Assembly (NCBI GenBank): GCA_963693305.1
Contig: OY855903.1
Location: forward strand, 36,731,751 to 36,795,750
Origin: Meandrina meandrites
Taxonomy: Eukaryota > Cnidaria > Anthozoa > Scleractinia > Meandrinidae
Reading direction: 5' to 3'
DNA: 64,000 nucleotides
In this document: positions 11,073 through 21,525 of the stretch, piece after piece
Numbering within the stretch: the first letter of the stretch is position 1
How the letters are laid out: every line of letters begins with the position of its first letter
The notes under the pieces: generated by a model
What the model was told of the DNA's origin: nothing
Database searches by the model: none
What the model saw: the letters and a program-made list of their open reading frames with translations, nothing else
Translations under genes and position numbers: made by a program

Positions 11073-11886
11073 AAAATAGCAATTTTTGTCATTTTTGTAA
11101 ATGTCTTGTTTTTGTAAAGCTCTTCTTTGTAGCTCTCCAATAAAATTGGCGATTTTCATTAAACCTCTAGTGATTTTTTCATAATTTGCAAAAGAAAGTG
11201 ATTTTTTGTAGCCTTCCGAACAATCCCAAAATTCGTAATTTTTGAAACTGCATTCAATCCTGGACATAAGTGCCAAACGCAGGTGTTGTGTTAATCAATT
11301 TTTATTCTTTCTTAAATGCTATTACAGGTTGTGTATTCAAACATTCCCCCCCACAAGAACAGGAAATCTTGGAAAAAGGTGGGGAAATTACTTTATGCGA
11401 AGTGCCAGGGCTATCGCCATATAAGCAGAAGGGAAATGAAATAAATAACAATTCAGTCAAATAATAATTTTTTTCATTGCACAATGCCCGATTACCTCTA
11501 TGGAGCGTGCCTGCATGGTTTGATGAATGCATATACTACCTTATCAAAAGGGAGATGAATAAACCAACAAATGGGAATAAGTTTTATTTTGTTTTTCTGA
11601 TGGTGCATTTCTTGGGTTAACCGTTTTTGTTATTAACTGTAACAGTAAAGGGAATTTGGGACAATTTTTTGATCAATTTAAAATGAGAGCATGATTTGGC
11701 ATTATTATATTGACAAATGAAAGCAAGGGACCGCGGACGAAAATGCTGCTGGAAACTGGTGGCGGGCGGAGTTCAGGCTGGGACTCCGCCCGTTCTTCTT
11801 CTGCTTGAAATGACATTTCTGGGCAAATGATGAACCCCAAAACATTTTGAAGGCGCCAAATGAGGTGATGTAATTGAAGCAGCGCT
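11073..11886. other. No recognisable gene
   Basis: AT-rich sequence with a short C-run at 11347-11352. Open frames at 11242-11532 lie on both strands and show no family resemblance. GC rises at about 11730-11800, just before the BEL/Pao fragment, without a recognisable domain. Confidence 0.5.
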
Positions 11887-12370
11887 GTGAGAAAGAATCC
11901 CAAACTTCACGAGCGCTATGGTTGCATCTTTACCTGCCTCAGGTATAGAGCCGTCCACATCGAGCTTGCAAATGATTTAACCATGGACAGCTTCATTCAA
12001 GCAGTAACAAGATTTGTCGGGAGACGAGGTCCACCCAGAGTTATTTACAGTGACAATGGCACAAACTTCAGGGGAGCAGAAACCGATGTTTTGAATGCGT
12101 TGAAGGCCTGGGACCAAGAAAGAGTAGGACGTGAGCTGCTTCAGGGGAATATACAGTGGTATTTCAATCCCCCCACGGCAAGCCACCAAGGAGGTGTTTG
12201 GGAGCGGCTCATTCGCTCCATTCAAAGGATTCTCCACGCCATGATTGGTGAGCACCTTGTCAATGAGCAGACCCTAATGACATTCCTGACAGAAGTCGAG
12301 AAGATCCTAAATAGTCGACCGATCACTCGTGTCTAGCGACCCCGACGATTTAGAGGCTGCAGCATTTTCG
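11887..12370 (+). pseudogene. BEL/Pao-type integrase core fragment
   Basis: The frame from 11887 reads through a retroviral-type integrase core of the Pao/BEL clade: GCIFTCLRYRAVHIELANDL, then the second catalytic Asp in VIYSDNGTNFRG, then the catalytic Glu region HQGGVWERLIRSI, and the clade-typical LTEVEKILNSRPIT. The first catalytic Asp region lies upstream and is missing, so the copy is 5'-truncated. At 12335 the frame hits TAG, but a one-base shift continues VSSDPDDLEAA, the expected downstream segment, showing a frameshift. Homology is lost by about 12370. Integrase inserts retroelement cDNA in the nucleus; this piece cannot act. No LTRs are visible. Confidence 0.85.
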
Positions 12371-13370
12371 TCGGCGGTCCCTTGCTGTCATTTGTCATTT
12401 TCAGTTTTCTTTGGACCGTAGATCTTTTCAGATCCAATATGCTGTACATTTTCACTGTTTTCACATGGTTTTGTCCATGTTTGCAGCGTTGTTTTTACAT
12501 GGCTTTGTCCATGTTTTCAGTGTACAGATAGTTCTGGCTATTCTCACTTTCCTTATCGCGACAATGACATGATATTTCGAATTCTTGACCTATTGAGTAA
12601 TAGTCACGCGGCTGTTGTCAATGGGCAGGCCTTCGAATTTGAGCTCACTCGGATCATCATTACCAGCGAGCACTTTATAGACAACTGTCTTCACGCTAGT
12701 TGTTCTATTCTGTGTGGCATACACTCTGTTGACAAGACCCAATCAGGTCGAAACAGCTGTCCAGAGTTTGCATTTTTGACTTTCAGTTTGGACTCTATCA
12801 TGTCGTTGTCCTGTTAAGGCTTTTCATTTCTATGTAGTGTCAGCCTTGCAGTTTATTGTCTTATTATTATATTGCCCACATGCTGATCAACTATGGTGTT
12901 GAATTTTTGAAACCTCAGGTGCGGTACTAGTGATGCAGCTAAACAATGAAAATAAAACAAGACAAATCCCTAGTTTCTTTCTGAAATGCTTCAAAGTTGT
13001 GTTTAAGTTTTATAGTTGAATGTCTTCATTGTTGTTCAAACAAAGAAAATGTTACTGTCATTGTATGCAGTATCTCTTACTTCAATGTAAACATTGAATG
13101 CTTTTGTATCCCATTTTTTCTCATTACATTTTACTGTAATTGAGCTCTTTGTACTGCCAAGAAATCATACAATTTATCTTAACCATGATCTGCTGGGTTT
13201 TTGTGTATTATATCTCTAGTTTATGAGCAATGAAGTTCCATAAAGGGTTACAATAAAAGAGCTACAATGTTTTGTTTTTGTTCTTATGGGAGGTTTTGTT
13301 CATGGTAGGGTTCACACTTAAAAACAATTTTTTTTTGTCATCCACTTTGGAAGCAACAAGACATTGCAGG
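12371..13370. other. No recognisable gene
   Basis: AT-rich. An 82-codon frame at 12569-12817 has no recognised motif. Two imperfect copies of an ACATGGYTTTGTCCATGTTT motif occur at about 12464 and 12497, forming a small direct repeat that is also locally palindromic (ACATGG..CCATGT). Confidence 0.5.
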
Positions 13371-13481
13371 CACACTTGGGGAAGCCTTCGTATGTTTGGC
13401 CGTACACCCTAAAGAACGTAGTTAGGGAGGCCTTCCCTGGTGACTATGTATGTGGAAAGGCCAAATCCAACCCATGCAAGG
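13371..13481 (+). CDS. Candidate single exon, unknown protein
   Basis: A 111-bp block is bounded by ACATTGCAG and GGTAAGTTTA. It is open in a frame with two leading bases and one trailing base, so it is phase-symmetric. The translation is YVWPYTLKNVVREAFPGDYV followed by CGKAKSNPCKG, with aromatic and Cys content unlike random AT-rich sequence. I do not recognise the family. No partner exon was identified. It may be an exon of a repetitive gene or of a host gene whose other exons lie outside what I can identify. Confidence 0.35.
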
Positions 13482-13747
13482 GTAAGTTTAAGTTTAATTT
13501 TCTGAATTTTCTCATAAATAATGGTTTTGAAAATTAAATAAAGTTTATAGTTATTTCTTTGTTGTCACCACAAGAGAAAGAAAAGGATATTTTTCTGTGA
13601 AGAAACTGTGGTCCAAAAAATCACCTGTCTTGAATCCTTTTCCCATGTGTACAGTTATTCAATATCAGCGACTTGTTCATCACTGCCTCTTAAAAATTCT
13701 TCTTTTCTGCATGAATTACTGTGTGATCAAATATTTCATTTAATCTT

Positions 13748-13841
13748 CAGGCCCCAGTTGTTCAAAGGCTGGAGAACGCTATCCACCGGATAAATCACTA
13801 TCCAGTGGATAAGTGTTGGCAAAACAAACTACGCTATCCAC

Positions 13842-13876
<35 letters not shown>

Positions 13877-13898
13877 ACCTTTGAACAACTGGGGCCTG
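13748..13898. mobile_element. Fold-back MITE with 60-bp inverted arms
   Basis: The two arms start CAGGCCCCAGTTGTTCAAAG and are nearly perfect reverse complements over about 62 bp, separated by about 25 bp. The arms also contain internal short palindromes (TATCCACCGGATA, TATCCAGTGGATA). There is no coding capacity. I could not see a clear target duplication. CAGG ends would fit hAT-type mobilisation, but that is inference. Confidence 0.8.
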
Positions 13899-14099
13899 CT
13901 CTATATTGTCACAATCGCTGACCTCACTGCTGCGAAATGGCCAGCAGCAAGGTGAAAGTAGATTAATTACAATTTGAAAGGATGGAATAATAGTTGTAAT
14001 GATTTGAATTGTAAATCTTTTTTTTCTCATGAATTACATTTAATTTTAAATACCCATATGACCAGCCAAGAGATCCTTGGTTTATTTCTTGTTTTGTTA

Positions 14100-14415
14100 T
14101 TTACATGGATGATGATGATAATGATGATGCTGCCAGTGGTCATGAATTCGATCAGATGCTGGAGTATGTCAAATCCCAATGCTGCAAAGTAGAATCACTT
14201 CAGCATGCAGGCAATTCAGAATTCCACTTGTGGTCACATTCCAGGACCTGACAACAGCCGTGTTTGATTCAGTTGTTTCCATGACAGCCTTAGCAAGACA
14301 GGTTGATCTTCTGACGGAGCGGAATCCAGAACTTTCCCAAGAAAGCAAGGTGTGCTACTCTAGGAGCTGTCAATGCAAAGAAAAGCTTCAAGGATGGCAT
14401 CGGTCATTTGTAAGA
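14100..14415 (+). pseudogene. Fragment shared with the element at 20.6 kb
   Basis: It begins with an Asp-rich stretch (GATGATGATAATGATGATGC) and then carries CAATGCTGCAAAGTAGAATC and FQDLTTAVFDSVVSMTALARQVD, which recurs at 20655-20800 as FEELTTAVFDSVVPMTALARQVD. Within the shared part the frame breaks at about 14250. A GTGTGC donor-like site follows the shared part. The copy at 20.6 kb lies just upstream of a Mutator-like transposase piece, so this is probably the N-terminal portion of the same family. The function of the segment is unknown. Confidence 0.55.
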
Positions 14416-14419
14416 TAGA

Positions 14420-15492
14420 TGTCTCAGTAGAATTCAACTTCTTATATGCCCTTTAACTATTTTTAGAAGTGTACTCTGGCTACAACAATGACTCATGATC
14501 TACAAACCTGGTTTTTCTACCCATAAGAGCATCTACCCCCCTTTCGAAGAAGTCTTTTTTTTGCCTCTAAAAAAAGTGTTCAGTATTTTTGAGATGTAAA
14601 AAGCGATTTGACAAGTTTTAAATAATATGGCTTCTTAGCTCTCCAAAAAAACTGAAAAAGCACTTTAGATAACCTCAGGCAAAGGTAGTTGAAACATACA
14701 ATTTTCACACATTATTCACAAAATTTAATGTCCTGACTTACAAGCATGTAATTCAGCGAACACACCCAACTGGGATGGAGGCCCTGATCGTTTTACTGAG
14801 ACGATAGGTCTACCCAGCCAGATGGTGGGACCAAGTACCCTTTTTTGGACTGTCAGAGTCTGAGCTCAGCCTAATCTTCAACACAGTATGTATTACAATT
14901 TTTGTTGTAATTTAGGGCAAGAGGCTCATAACTCACACCCGGCCCACAACATCTTGGGGAATAGATCAATTAATTACTCAATAAATGATGAATGAATTAT
15001 ACTTTTCTAGATAATGGATGATCTTTATAACCAATTCAAACACCTACTAGATAACTTCAATCTAGTATGGTTAGACCCTGAGCTTTTCTCTCAAGCTATA
15101 CACAAACTTTGCATATTTAGATTTCCAAAAAAGTTTTCTATCTACTGCAACCAATTGGGAAGTATTATTTAGTGGCAAGTCTCTTGATCAATTGCCCTAC
15201 TTGCCTCTATGGGTCACAAACAAGCACAAAACTGTGATTAAGAATCAACATTATGAAATACAATATCTAAAAATTATAAAACCTTGCTTCCACTTCTCAA
15301 TGTTTTTCCCTTGGTTTAGATGAAGATGAAGCGAGATGAGTTAGAGCTGCTAACAACAACTTGGTTGGTAGATTAGTTTGAACAAAGTCTATTATATAGA
15401 TTTAGCCAAGCCTAAAAGCAGAGCTCCACACACACATTTTTTGCTGGTTCTTAATGGTTTTTGGAAATATGCTCATTGAAAGTTGAAGTTCT
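14420..15492. other. No recognisable gene
   Basis: AT-rich, no coding-like frames. It ends at the TTAA that starts the nested transposon. Confidence 0.55.
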
Positions 15493-15615
15493 TTAAAGGG
15501 TAACTGACGGCAAAATGGTTGCACTTTTTTACGCTTTCTATACTTTCTTTAGATGAAAAATAACCATTATCTGTAAAAAGTTTGATTCTGAATTTACTAC
15601 AATTTTTTTGTAAAG

Positions 15616-16200
15616 ATAAGCCAATGGTGTGCTGACCAGAAATGTCAGTTTACCCCGATGTGGTTTAGCCAACCGTTTGTGAAAGGGAAAATGCCTGCTG
15701 GCAACTTGCTGTTGTCTGCCTCCATTTTACTTTCCGGTAAGTGCCGATGCACTTCATTATATGTAATAGATATTGTAACGTTAAGTTGTCGTGACATATC
15801 ATAACGATGAAAATATTAAAAACCGTGCATGAGGAAAAAGGCGCTGTTGGTAACGTTTATTTGTGATGAGAATAATATCCATACATGCTCAATTTTAGTA
15901 GGCATGTACATGTGACAGTGGAAGTGTGTATTTGATGTGTTTGCAGGTTCAAGCACGGCTAAGACCTTAAGGATGTTACAGTTTATGAATGTCGCTAGCA
16001 TCTGTGAGCGTACTTTTTATTGCCATACCAGCTCTTATATGAACCCTGTCATCATACAGCAGTGGAAGGAAGATCAACAACAACTTCTGGACAGCTTGTG
16101 TGAAAAGGAGGATGGCTTGGTGCTGGCAGGTGATTGTAGTATGCACGCTTTGCGGACCTTTATTGTGTACCTAGGATTTCCCATGATTCATAGTGGAATT
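15616..16200 (+). pseudogene. Probable Kolobok-type transposase, two exon pieces
   Basis: Exon 15616-15736 (acceptor TTTTTTTGTAAAG) reads WCADQKCQFTPMWFSQPFVK followed by MPAGNLLLSASILLSG. It splits a Gly codon at a GTAAGT donor. Exon 2 starts at 15947 after GTTTGCAG, completes the Gly and reads SSTAKTLRMLQFMNVASICE, RTFYCHTSSYMNPVIIQQWK, then LVLAGDCSMHALRT. The 'NLLLSAaiLfsG..PTKaLRi....ia.I..RTFyrHq' order is one I know from a widespread metazoan DNA-transposon protein, with the GD motif where the first catalytic Asp is expected. Downstream residues stop matching, so the remaining catalytic residues are lost behind the gypsy insertion. The superfamily label rests on the TTAA ends plus this resemblance. 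Confidence 0.55.
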
Positions 16201-16355
16201 AAAGGAGTTGGTTGTTGTGTGCAAATGGCGGCGTGTTTGCTAACAGTGAAACTGTGTTTAATCTGAAGTAATCTACAACAATCTGGTCTACCTCTGGCGT
16301 AGAAACACTACAATTGGCAACAAGGGTAAAAGAGGATTTCAAGTCGAACGTAAAT

Positions 16356-17099
16356 ATGGCAGTAAATCTTGAAATTGGAGGTATGAGTCCTTTTGATTGT
16401 ACAGGCGACGTCACTAGCATTGGTCCAAGATGGAAACAGTGGAAAACAGCTTTCCAGTTCTTCGCAGAAGAAAAAGGGGTCAAAGATGCAAAACAAAAAC
16501 GATCACTCTTGCTGCATTCTGCCGGAATGGACGTCCAGGAGATATATGCTACACTAACAGATCCAGATCCACCAGCCAGGACCACTGATAGTGCAAATGT
16601 TTACGAGAAGGCACTTCGCACGTTGGATGCGCACTTTGCTCCGCAAGTCAACGTCCCATTCGAGCGGCATATCTTTCAACAAATGCATCAAGAGGAGTCT
16701 GAAACTGTCGATTGGTTTGTAACGCGATTGAAGCCCCAAGCCGAGAACTGTATGTTCGAGGAACATAGAGAGGAACAGATTCAAGACCAGGTCATCGATA
16801 AATGTCGGTCAAGTAAATTGAGGAGGAAATTATTGGAGATGGGCCAGGCCCTCACTTTGAAACAAGCTCTGTCGATGGCTCGCTCATCGGAAGCGGCAGA
16901 TTTACAAGCACAGAAGATGCAATCTAGTGGCAGATTGTCAGTGGAATCTGGTAATGAAGTACCCGTAAATGTCAGTGGAGAAAGGCGAGGGAGATGCTAC
17001 CATTGCGGAAAAGACGGTCATGCTGCCTGCGATAATATCTGCCCTGCACTAGAGGCTACCTGTAGCAAGTGCCACATGAAAGGTCATTATGCAGATTGA
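16356..17099 (+). pseudogene. Gypsy Gag with zinc knuckles, ends at a stop inside knuckle 2
   Basis: The ATG at 16356 is the first in frame after the primer-binding-like site; a frame opening at TTG 16314 overlaps that site and is not a believable start. About 247 codons. The order is an N-terminal capsid-type helical region (WKQWKTAFQFFAEEKGVKDA, ERHIFQQMHQEESETVDWFV), then zinc knuckle 1 (CYHCGKDGHAACDNIC, from 16995) and knuckle 2 (CSKCHMKGHYA..C). The stop TGA at 17097 falls where a Trp is usual, between the last His-Tyr and the final Cys. Gag forms the intracellular particle that packages retroelement RNA. Apart from this stop the frame runs straight on into the protease region, as in single-ORF gypsy elements. 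Confidence 0.85.
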
Positions 17100-17105
17100 T
17101 GCAAA

Positions 17106-17706
17106 ATGAAGCTGTCGAAATACAGGGTTCCAGAAACCGAATCTTCAAGAAAGAAAGGCAAAGGAGGTGGTTCAGAAGCTGGGAAGGATGCAAAGAGGGG
17201 GAAAAGCCGGGGCCGACAGCAGAGGGGAGGTAAACAAGGGGCGAACTGCGTCGAGGACGATGACGAATATGCTTTCTCTGTCTATGATGAATGTGTCCTT
17301 AGTGTTGATAGTGGAACTGTTCAACTCAAGGTCGGTGGTGCAATTATCAAAGGAGTGTTGATCGACTCTGAAGCTTCCTGCAATGTTGTTGACATGGAGA
17401 CATGGGAAGATCTCAAAAGCCAAGGCATCAAGTGTGAATCGGAGAAAGGGACACAGAAGCTTTTCTCATACAGCTCTGCAGAACGGGTTTTGTGCCACTG
17501 TTCAACTCGATGATCAAGCAGTAGAAGCAGAGTTTATTGTCATCAGTGGAAAAGGAAGACCCCTCCTTGGCCGGAAAACTGCAGTCCAACTGGGAGTGCT
17601 GAGACTTGGACAGCAAGTCAATAGTGTCGCTACAGCCCTGCGAGTCAAGGTCAAAGAGTGTTTTGAAGGCATTGGAAAATTGAAGGGTTACCGGGCCAAA
17701 AAGTAG
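17106..17706 (+). pseudogene. Gypsy protease region, frameshifted
   Basis: After a basic Lys/Gly/Arg-rich linker (17130-17240), the aspartic protease start reads KVGGAIIKGVLIDSEASCNV; the catalytic Asp is at codon 17364, but the third active-site position, normally Gly, is Glu. At about 17480-17500 the frame changes from one that ends at 17511 to one reading AEFIVISGKGRPLLGRKTAV, the expected 'llGr.ta..LG' end of the protease, and then VKECFEGIGKLKGYRAKK to 17706. KLKGY is the usual lead-in to reverse transcriptase, which is missing. Confidence 0.8.
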
Positions 17707-17717
17707 TGATTGGAGTT

Positions 17718-19211
17718 CCTGCCCTGCCGCCTACAAATACGTACGTTATGAGCTTGCTGTGTTAGGAAAGTTGGTCCTGAGGGGTACAAGGATCGTCATG
17801 CCACAGAAGCTGCGAGAGCAAGTCCTGGACCTGGCACACGAGGGGCACCAGGGTGTTGTGAAGACGAAACAGCATTTGCGCTCTTAAAGTGTACCTAACC
17901 CCAAATATTTTTCTAGCCCCCCAAAAACTCCTTGTGCTCCTGATTACAACAGTGAAAAAATTATCATCATACGACTTGTCTTCGATTTTTTGTGAATTTT
18001 CAAACTTCGCAAAATTTGCGCCACTTTGGTTCACCGCCGAGTCCCAAGGGAAACTGGGCCCTAGTAAGGTTGTGACGTCGGCTGGGGAATCCAATACTCC
18101 GAGTCTGAGTTGTCTGATGACATCTTTTGAAGGCCTTAAATTATTTCGGTGGCTGATTTTCGAACTAAGAAGTTTTGAAGCGAGAAATTTCACGAGCTGC
18201 AGATTTGTCGCACCATCGGCAAGAAAGCTGAGAATTTGGTTCCCCAGCCAACGTCACAACCTTACAAGGGCCCAGTTTCCCTTGGGACTCGGCGGTGAAC
18301 CAAAGTGGCGCGAATTTTGCGAAGTTTGAAAATTCACAAAAAATCGAAGACAAGTCGTATGACGATAATTTTTTCACTATTATAATCAGGAGCACAAGGA
18401 GTTTTTGGGGGGCTAAAAAAAATATTTGGGGTTAGGTGCACTTTAAGTGTGGTGGCCCGGCGTTGACAGAGCAGTCGAGGCAAAATGTAAGGTGTGTCAT
18501 GGATACCAGCTCATGGCACAGCCTCCACCACCAGAACCAATGAGGTGTACAAAATTCCCTTCTGAACCGTGGTATGACCTAGCAGGCAACCTGCTTGGAC
18601 CCTTGCCGTCGGGCGAATATCTGTTTGTTGTCGTTGATTATTACAGCCGTTATTTTTAAGTCACGATTATGAAGTCAGTGACAACCAGAAGGATCATTGA
18701 CACCTTGGAGACGATGTTCTCTACTCATGGGATACCAAAGTAAGTCCAGCGAAGCTGTTATTTGGTCGAGAGATCCATACAAAGTTACCCAGTTTGGGAA
18801 GCCGTTCTTCAAGAGTGGCTGCAGACAAAGATATCGTTGCAAAGCAGAAGGGGAAGGATTATGCAGACAACCGGCAAAATGCCCAAGAAACTGATTTGCA
18901 ACAGGGAGACCAAATTTTGCTGAAGCAGAACAGGAGAAACAAACTGGACACGCATTTTCATCCAGAACCTTACAAAGTTGTGGATAAGAAGGGGAGCAAA
19001 GTCACAGTATAGTCCAGCACTGGGGAGAGATATGCGTAATGTTACTCATGTCAAGAAATTTCATACCGAGAGTACTCAGCTTACAACTCCGGGTCAGCCA
19101 GAAGAAGGTGTAGAAGCCCAAGGAAGTTCTCCCCAACCTGAAGTGGCTCTTAGGAGGTCCCAGCAGAAGTGCCATGTTCCAGAACACTTGAAAGACTATG
19201 AACTGTGTTGA
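17718..19211 (+). pseudogene. Gypsy integrase in pieces
   Basis: Piece 1 (17718-17884) reads YKYVRYELAVLGKLVLRGTR and then HEGHQGVVKTKQHLRS, the His-His half of the integrase zinc finger. The MITE follows. Piece 2 (18447-18740) resumes VWWPGVDRAVEAKCKVCHGY, the Cys-Cys half, then VVVDYYSRYF, where the first core Asp lies. A TAA at 18657 is followed by VTIMKSVTTRRIIDTLETMF and THGIPK. About 100 core residues with the other two catalytic residues are deleted. Piece 3 (18741-19011) reads SPAKLLFGREIHTKLP and LQQGDQILLKQNRRNKLDTH to a stop. A shifted frame (19033-19211) reads NVTHVKKFHTE and ends KDYELC. The product could not integrate anything. Confidence 0.85.
17884..18446. mobile_element. 555-bp TTAA-flanked fold-back MITE inside the integrase
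   Basis: The target duplications are TTAA at 17884-17887 and 18443-18446. The termini AGTGTACCTAACCCCAAATA and (inverted) AGTGCACCTAACCCCAAATA begin arms of about 200 bp that stay near-complementary (left about 17888-18086, right about 18243-18442) around a central loop. Long open frames on both strands in the arms are mirror products of the palindrome. It has no transposase, so mobilisation by a TTAA-specific transposase in trans is inferred. Confidence 0.92.
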
Positions 19212-19544
19212 TGACATTATGCTAAAATTGTTATGCGGTGCCTAATTAGTTTTTCCTTGATACAAACTTCATGTTTACGTAAAAGGCACTTGAAAGACAA
19301 TTTCAGTTGCTGTGTGAATTTTTGTAGATTGTAATTGTTTGACCGAGAACAACGTATCTTGTCACGTGATCAAAATCGAAGCGTTTATGGCGGATATTTG
19401 TAAAAGCGGCGCTGAACGGAGGTTTAAGTGAAAGTTAGACCTAAAGGAGCATCTTAGGTGGGTTTTTTCGTTTAATACGGCCTTAGTGCAGCATTTGAGA
19501 CATATTTTAAAAAAGTTACTTTCTACCCGTCAGTTGCCCTTTAA

Positions 19545-20640
19545 CGCAACTACTCAAGAAAGATCCATAGCCCAAATAAACCGCCATATCCAATCGCAGA
19601 AATTCCGCTGAGAAAATCCTGCTATTACCATAGAGACAAAAATATTAGGACTTGAGCCCACGATCTAAGCGGTTAACTTAAAAAAAAAACGTGATCTCAA
19701 TGAGTGCTACATCCGAGCCCATGACATGGTCATATGATACTGGTCAGCTGATACCTTGTCAAAGTTGCAAGCTGTTTTAGCATTTGCAGGGGTAAGAAGA
19801 GATGGCATTTATCTGCCTTGGGTCTCCCCTCCCCATCCCATCCCCCTCAGTCTTTACAGGTATTTTCCTCCTCCCGGTCAGGTTGCCTTGGAACTCCCCT
19901 CTCCCTCCCAGATGGTCTGTAGGTGGAGGCGGGCGGGCAGGCATACACAACTAAATTTTTCAGCCTCATGGGTTTACTAAAAATCCCTACCCATGGTGCT
20001 CCACTGGCACACTGCATGCTGGAGCTCCGCTAAAAAGTATGGCCAACTACCATACAGCTGTGTATCACCTACTCAACATTGCCTCTCAACAACAAGAAGA
20101 TCATTGCAGATGTGAGTTGCGTTTACAATGAAGAAGCCTGATCATCAGAAACTAAATCCCTTAATATTTTTTTTTATTTCCTGTTTTTCTTATCATTGTA
20201 TGAACATGAAGTGGAACCCCATAACAGAGCCAACGAGTCCAGTACCTTCATTCATACCTTGGCAAGAGCCATTCCATGTGTCACTTAATGCAGAAGAATT
20301 GACAGTGTCACTGTTCAGGCCAGTGTTCTTTGAAAGAAAAAAGGTAGTTGTGATCAATTGTTTGCAAGGAAATATTAACAGAGATGTTGCGTTAATTATT
20401 TATTACTTAAAAATATTTTACCCCGAGACGGGTGTGAGAAAACAGTACCTAGAGAGTATTACAGCTTAAAAAACAAGGTATTAATTCACTTATCCACTTA
20501 CATGGATGTGCAGTAATTATATAAGACAGCAACTGTGAGTTTTAAAATCATGTCAGCATTAGCAGCTTCATATGTACGTGAATGAATCAATTAATTGGAC
20601 ATTTAAGAAAATCCTTTAAACAGGGGCTGCCTAAGAAACC
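19545..20640. other. No firm gene; two possible exon edges
   Basis: A run of C-rich short repeats at 19820-19910 (CTCCCCTCCCC-type) is not coding. A frame at 20128-20469 includes WNPITEPTSPVPSFIPWQEP and ends before a GTAGTT site. A segment ending at about 20110 has a GTGAGT donor. None is assignable to a family. Confidence 0.35.
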
Positions 20641-21525
20641 AAAACCAATGCTGTATGCCAAATCTCAATGCTGCAAAGTAGAATCAATTCAGCATGCAGG
20701 CAATTCAGAATCTAACATTTGAGGAGCTGACAACAGCCGTGTTTGATTCAGTTGTTCCCATGACAGCCTTAGCAAGACAGGTTGATTTTGAGACTGAGTA
20801 ATATCCAGAAGTTTCTATCAAGAATCCCAAGAGAGCAAAGAGTGCTAGTCTAGGGGCCGTCAACGTAAAGATAAGTAGAGTTGGCCAAAAATGCCCAAAA
20901 CAATGCAAAACATTTTCAAGCAGCGAAGAAAAGAGTTTCTCCTTCAGGAGTGGTGAAGGGACAGCTATGCAGGTCTTGTCAGGAATTGCAACATCAATTA
21001 AGAATGTCCTGCACAAAACATTCATGTAAATATTAGTTAGGTATATAAAAGCTAGATAGCTGTATTAACCGTACATGACTAATTGTATTTTTATATATTT
21101 TACCACGAGTTTCAATGTGTCAATGTTATATACTTTTTGTTGTATACTTTTTAGCTTTTAGAGGTTCTTAATTAACACTGTAATAATTTGGTTTAATTCA
21201 ATTTTGATCCCATCATTTTTTTGTCAGGACCTCCCTGAAAACCACATAAGTGAATTGAGCCTCCTGTATAAAGATTATTATTACTTACTTGATTTAATTT
21301 TGCTGTTGAAGACATTATTGGCAAGGTTGTTTCTGATGAATCAGACCAGTGATCGAAAGACTGGCAAAAGAATCATGTGGGAAAGCATTGGAAGTGGAAA
21401 AGAGCAAATGGATCAATGAAAGTCTGAATAGTAGGAGAGCAAGCAATGAAGGTGCCATAGGAATTGGAGGATTGTATGACGCTGGTTGGCAGAAGCGAGG
21501 AAAAGGACAATACTGTCACTGGTAA
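20640..21525 (+). pseudogene. Mutator-like transposase remnant
   Basis: The first part (20640-20830) is the second copy of the 14.2-kb fragment. From 21379 a clean frame of 48 codons reads GKALEVEKSKWINESLNSRR, then SNEGAIGIGGLYDAGWQKRG and KGQYCHW to TAA at 21523. The 'GAIGI.g.YD.GWqKRG.g' block is the first-Asp region of the Mutator-like transposase domain (PF20700-type, from memory). Intervening frames (21204-21420) are shifted, and a stop interrupts the frame near 20800. The rest of the catalytic domain is not present before the fold-back element at 21.73 kb. A dead, 3'-truncated copy. Confidence 0.6.

Larger units (their letters stand above)
16267..19211 (+). mobile_element. Gutted Ty3/gypsy retrotransposon
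   Basis: In order: the end of a probable 5' LTR and a primer-binding-like site TGGCAACAAGGG at 16315-16326, gag, protease start, then directly the zinc-binding N-terminus of integrase, a MITE, the integrase N-terminal remainder and the start of the core, and finally the post-core C-terminal region ending KDYELC. Reverse transcriptase and RNase H are absent between about 17700 and 17720, and most of the integrase core is absent at about 18740. No matching 3' LTR was found, so the copy is 3'-truncated or its LTR has decayed. It sits inside the TTAA-flanked transposon. Confidence 0.85.
15493..19544 (+). mobile_element. TTAA-flanked DNA transposon (probable Kolobok), host of nested insertions
   Basis: TTAA at 15493-15496 is followed by AGGGTAACTGACGG. 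At the other end CCGTCAGTTGCCCT (19527-19540) is followed by TTAA (19541-19544). The 14-bp termini are inverted copies with one mismatch. Inside the left end lies a two-exon transposase fragment. TTAA target duplications are shared by Kolobok and piggyBac (established), and the protein does not look like piggyBac. The element is interrupted by a Ty3/gypsy copy from about 16.2 to 19.2 kb. The right flank (about 19.22-19.54 kb) holds no recognisable coding part, so some of the host element was lost or lies beyond recognition. Confidence 0.8.

Noticed and set aside
13779..14030. 83-codon minus frame
   Set aside because: Lies mostly inside the fold-back MITE at 13748-13898.
16314..16355. Gag start at a TTG at 16314
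   Set aside because: It overlaps the primer-binding-like site TGGCAACAAGGG. The ATG at 16356 is the sensible start.
17762..18395. 143-, 146- and 76-codon frames
   Set aside because: Products of the long inverted arms of the 555-bp MITE; two of them are the same sequence read from opposite arms.
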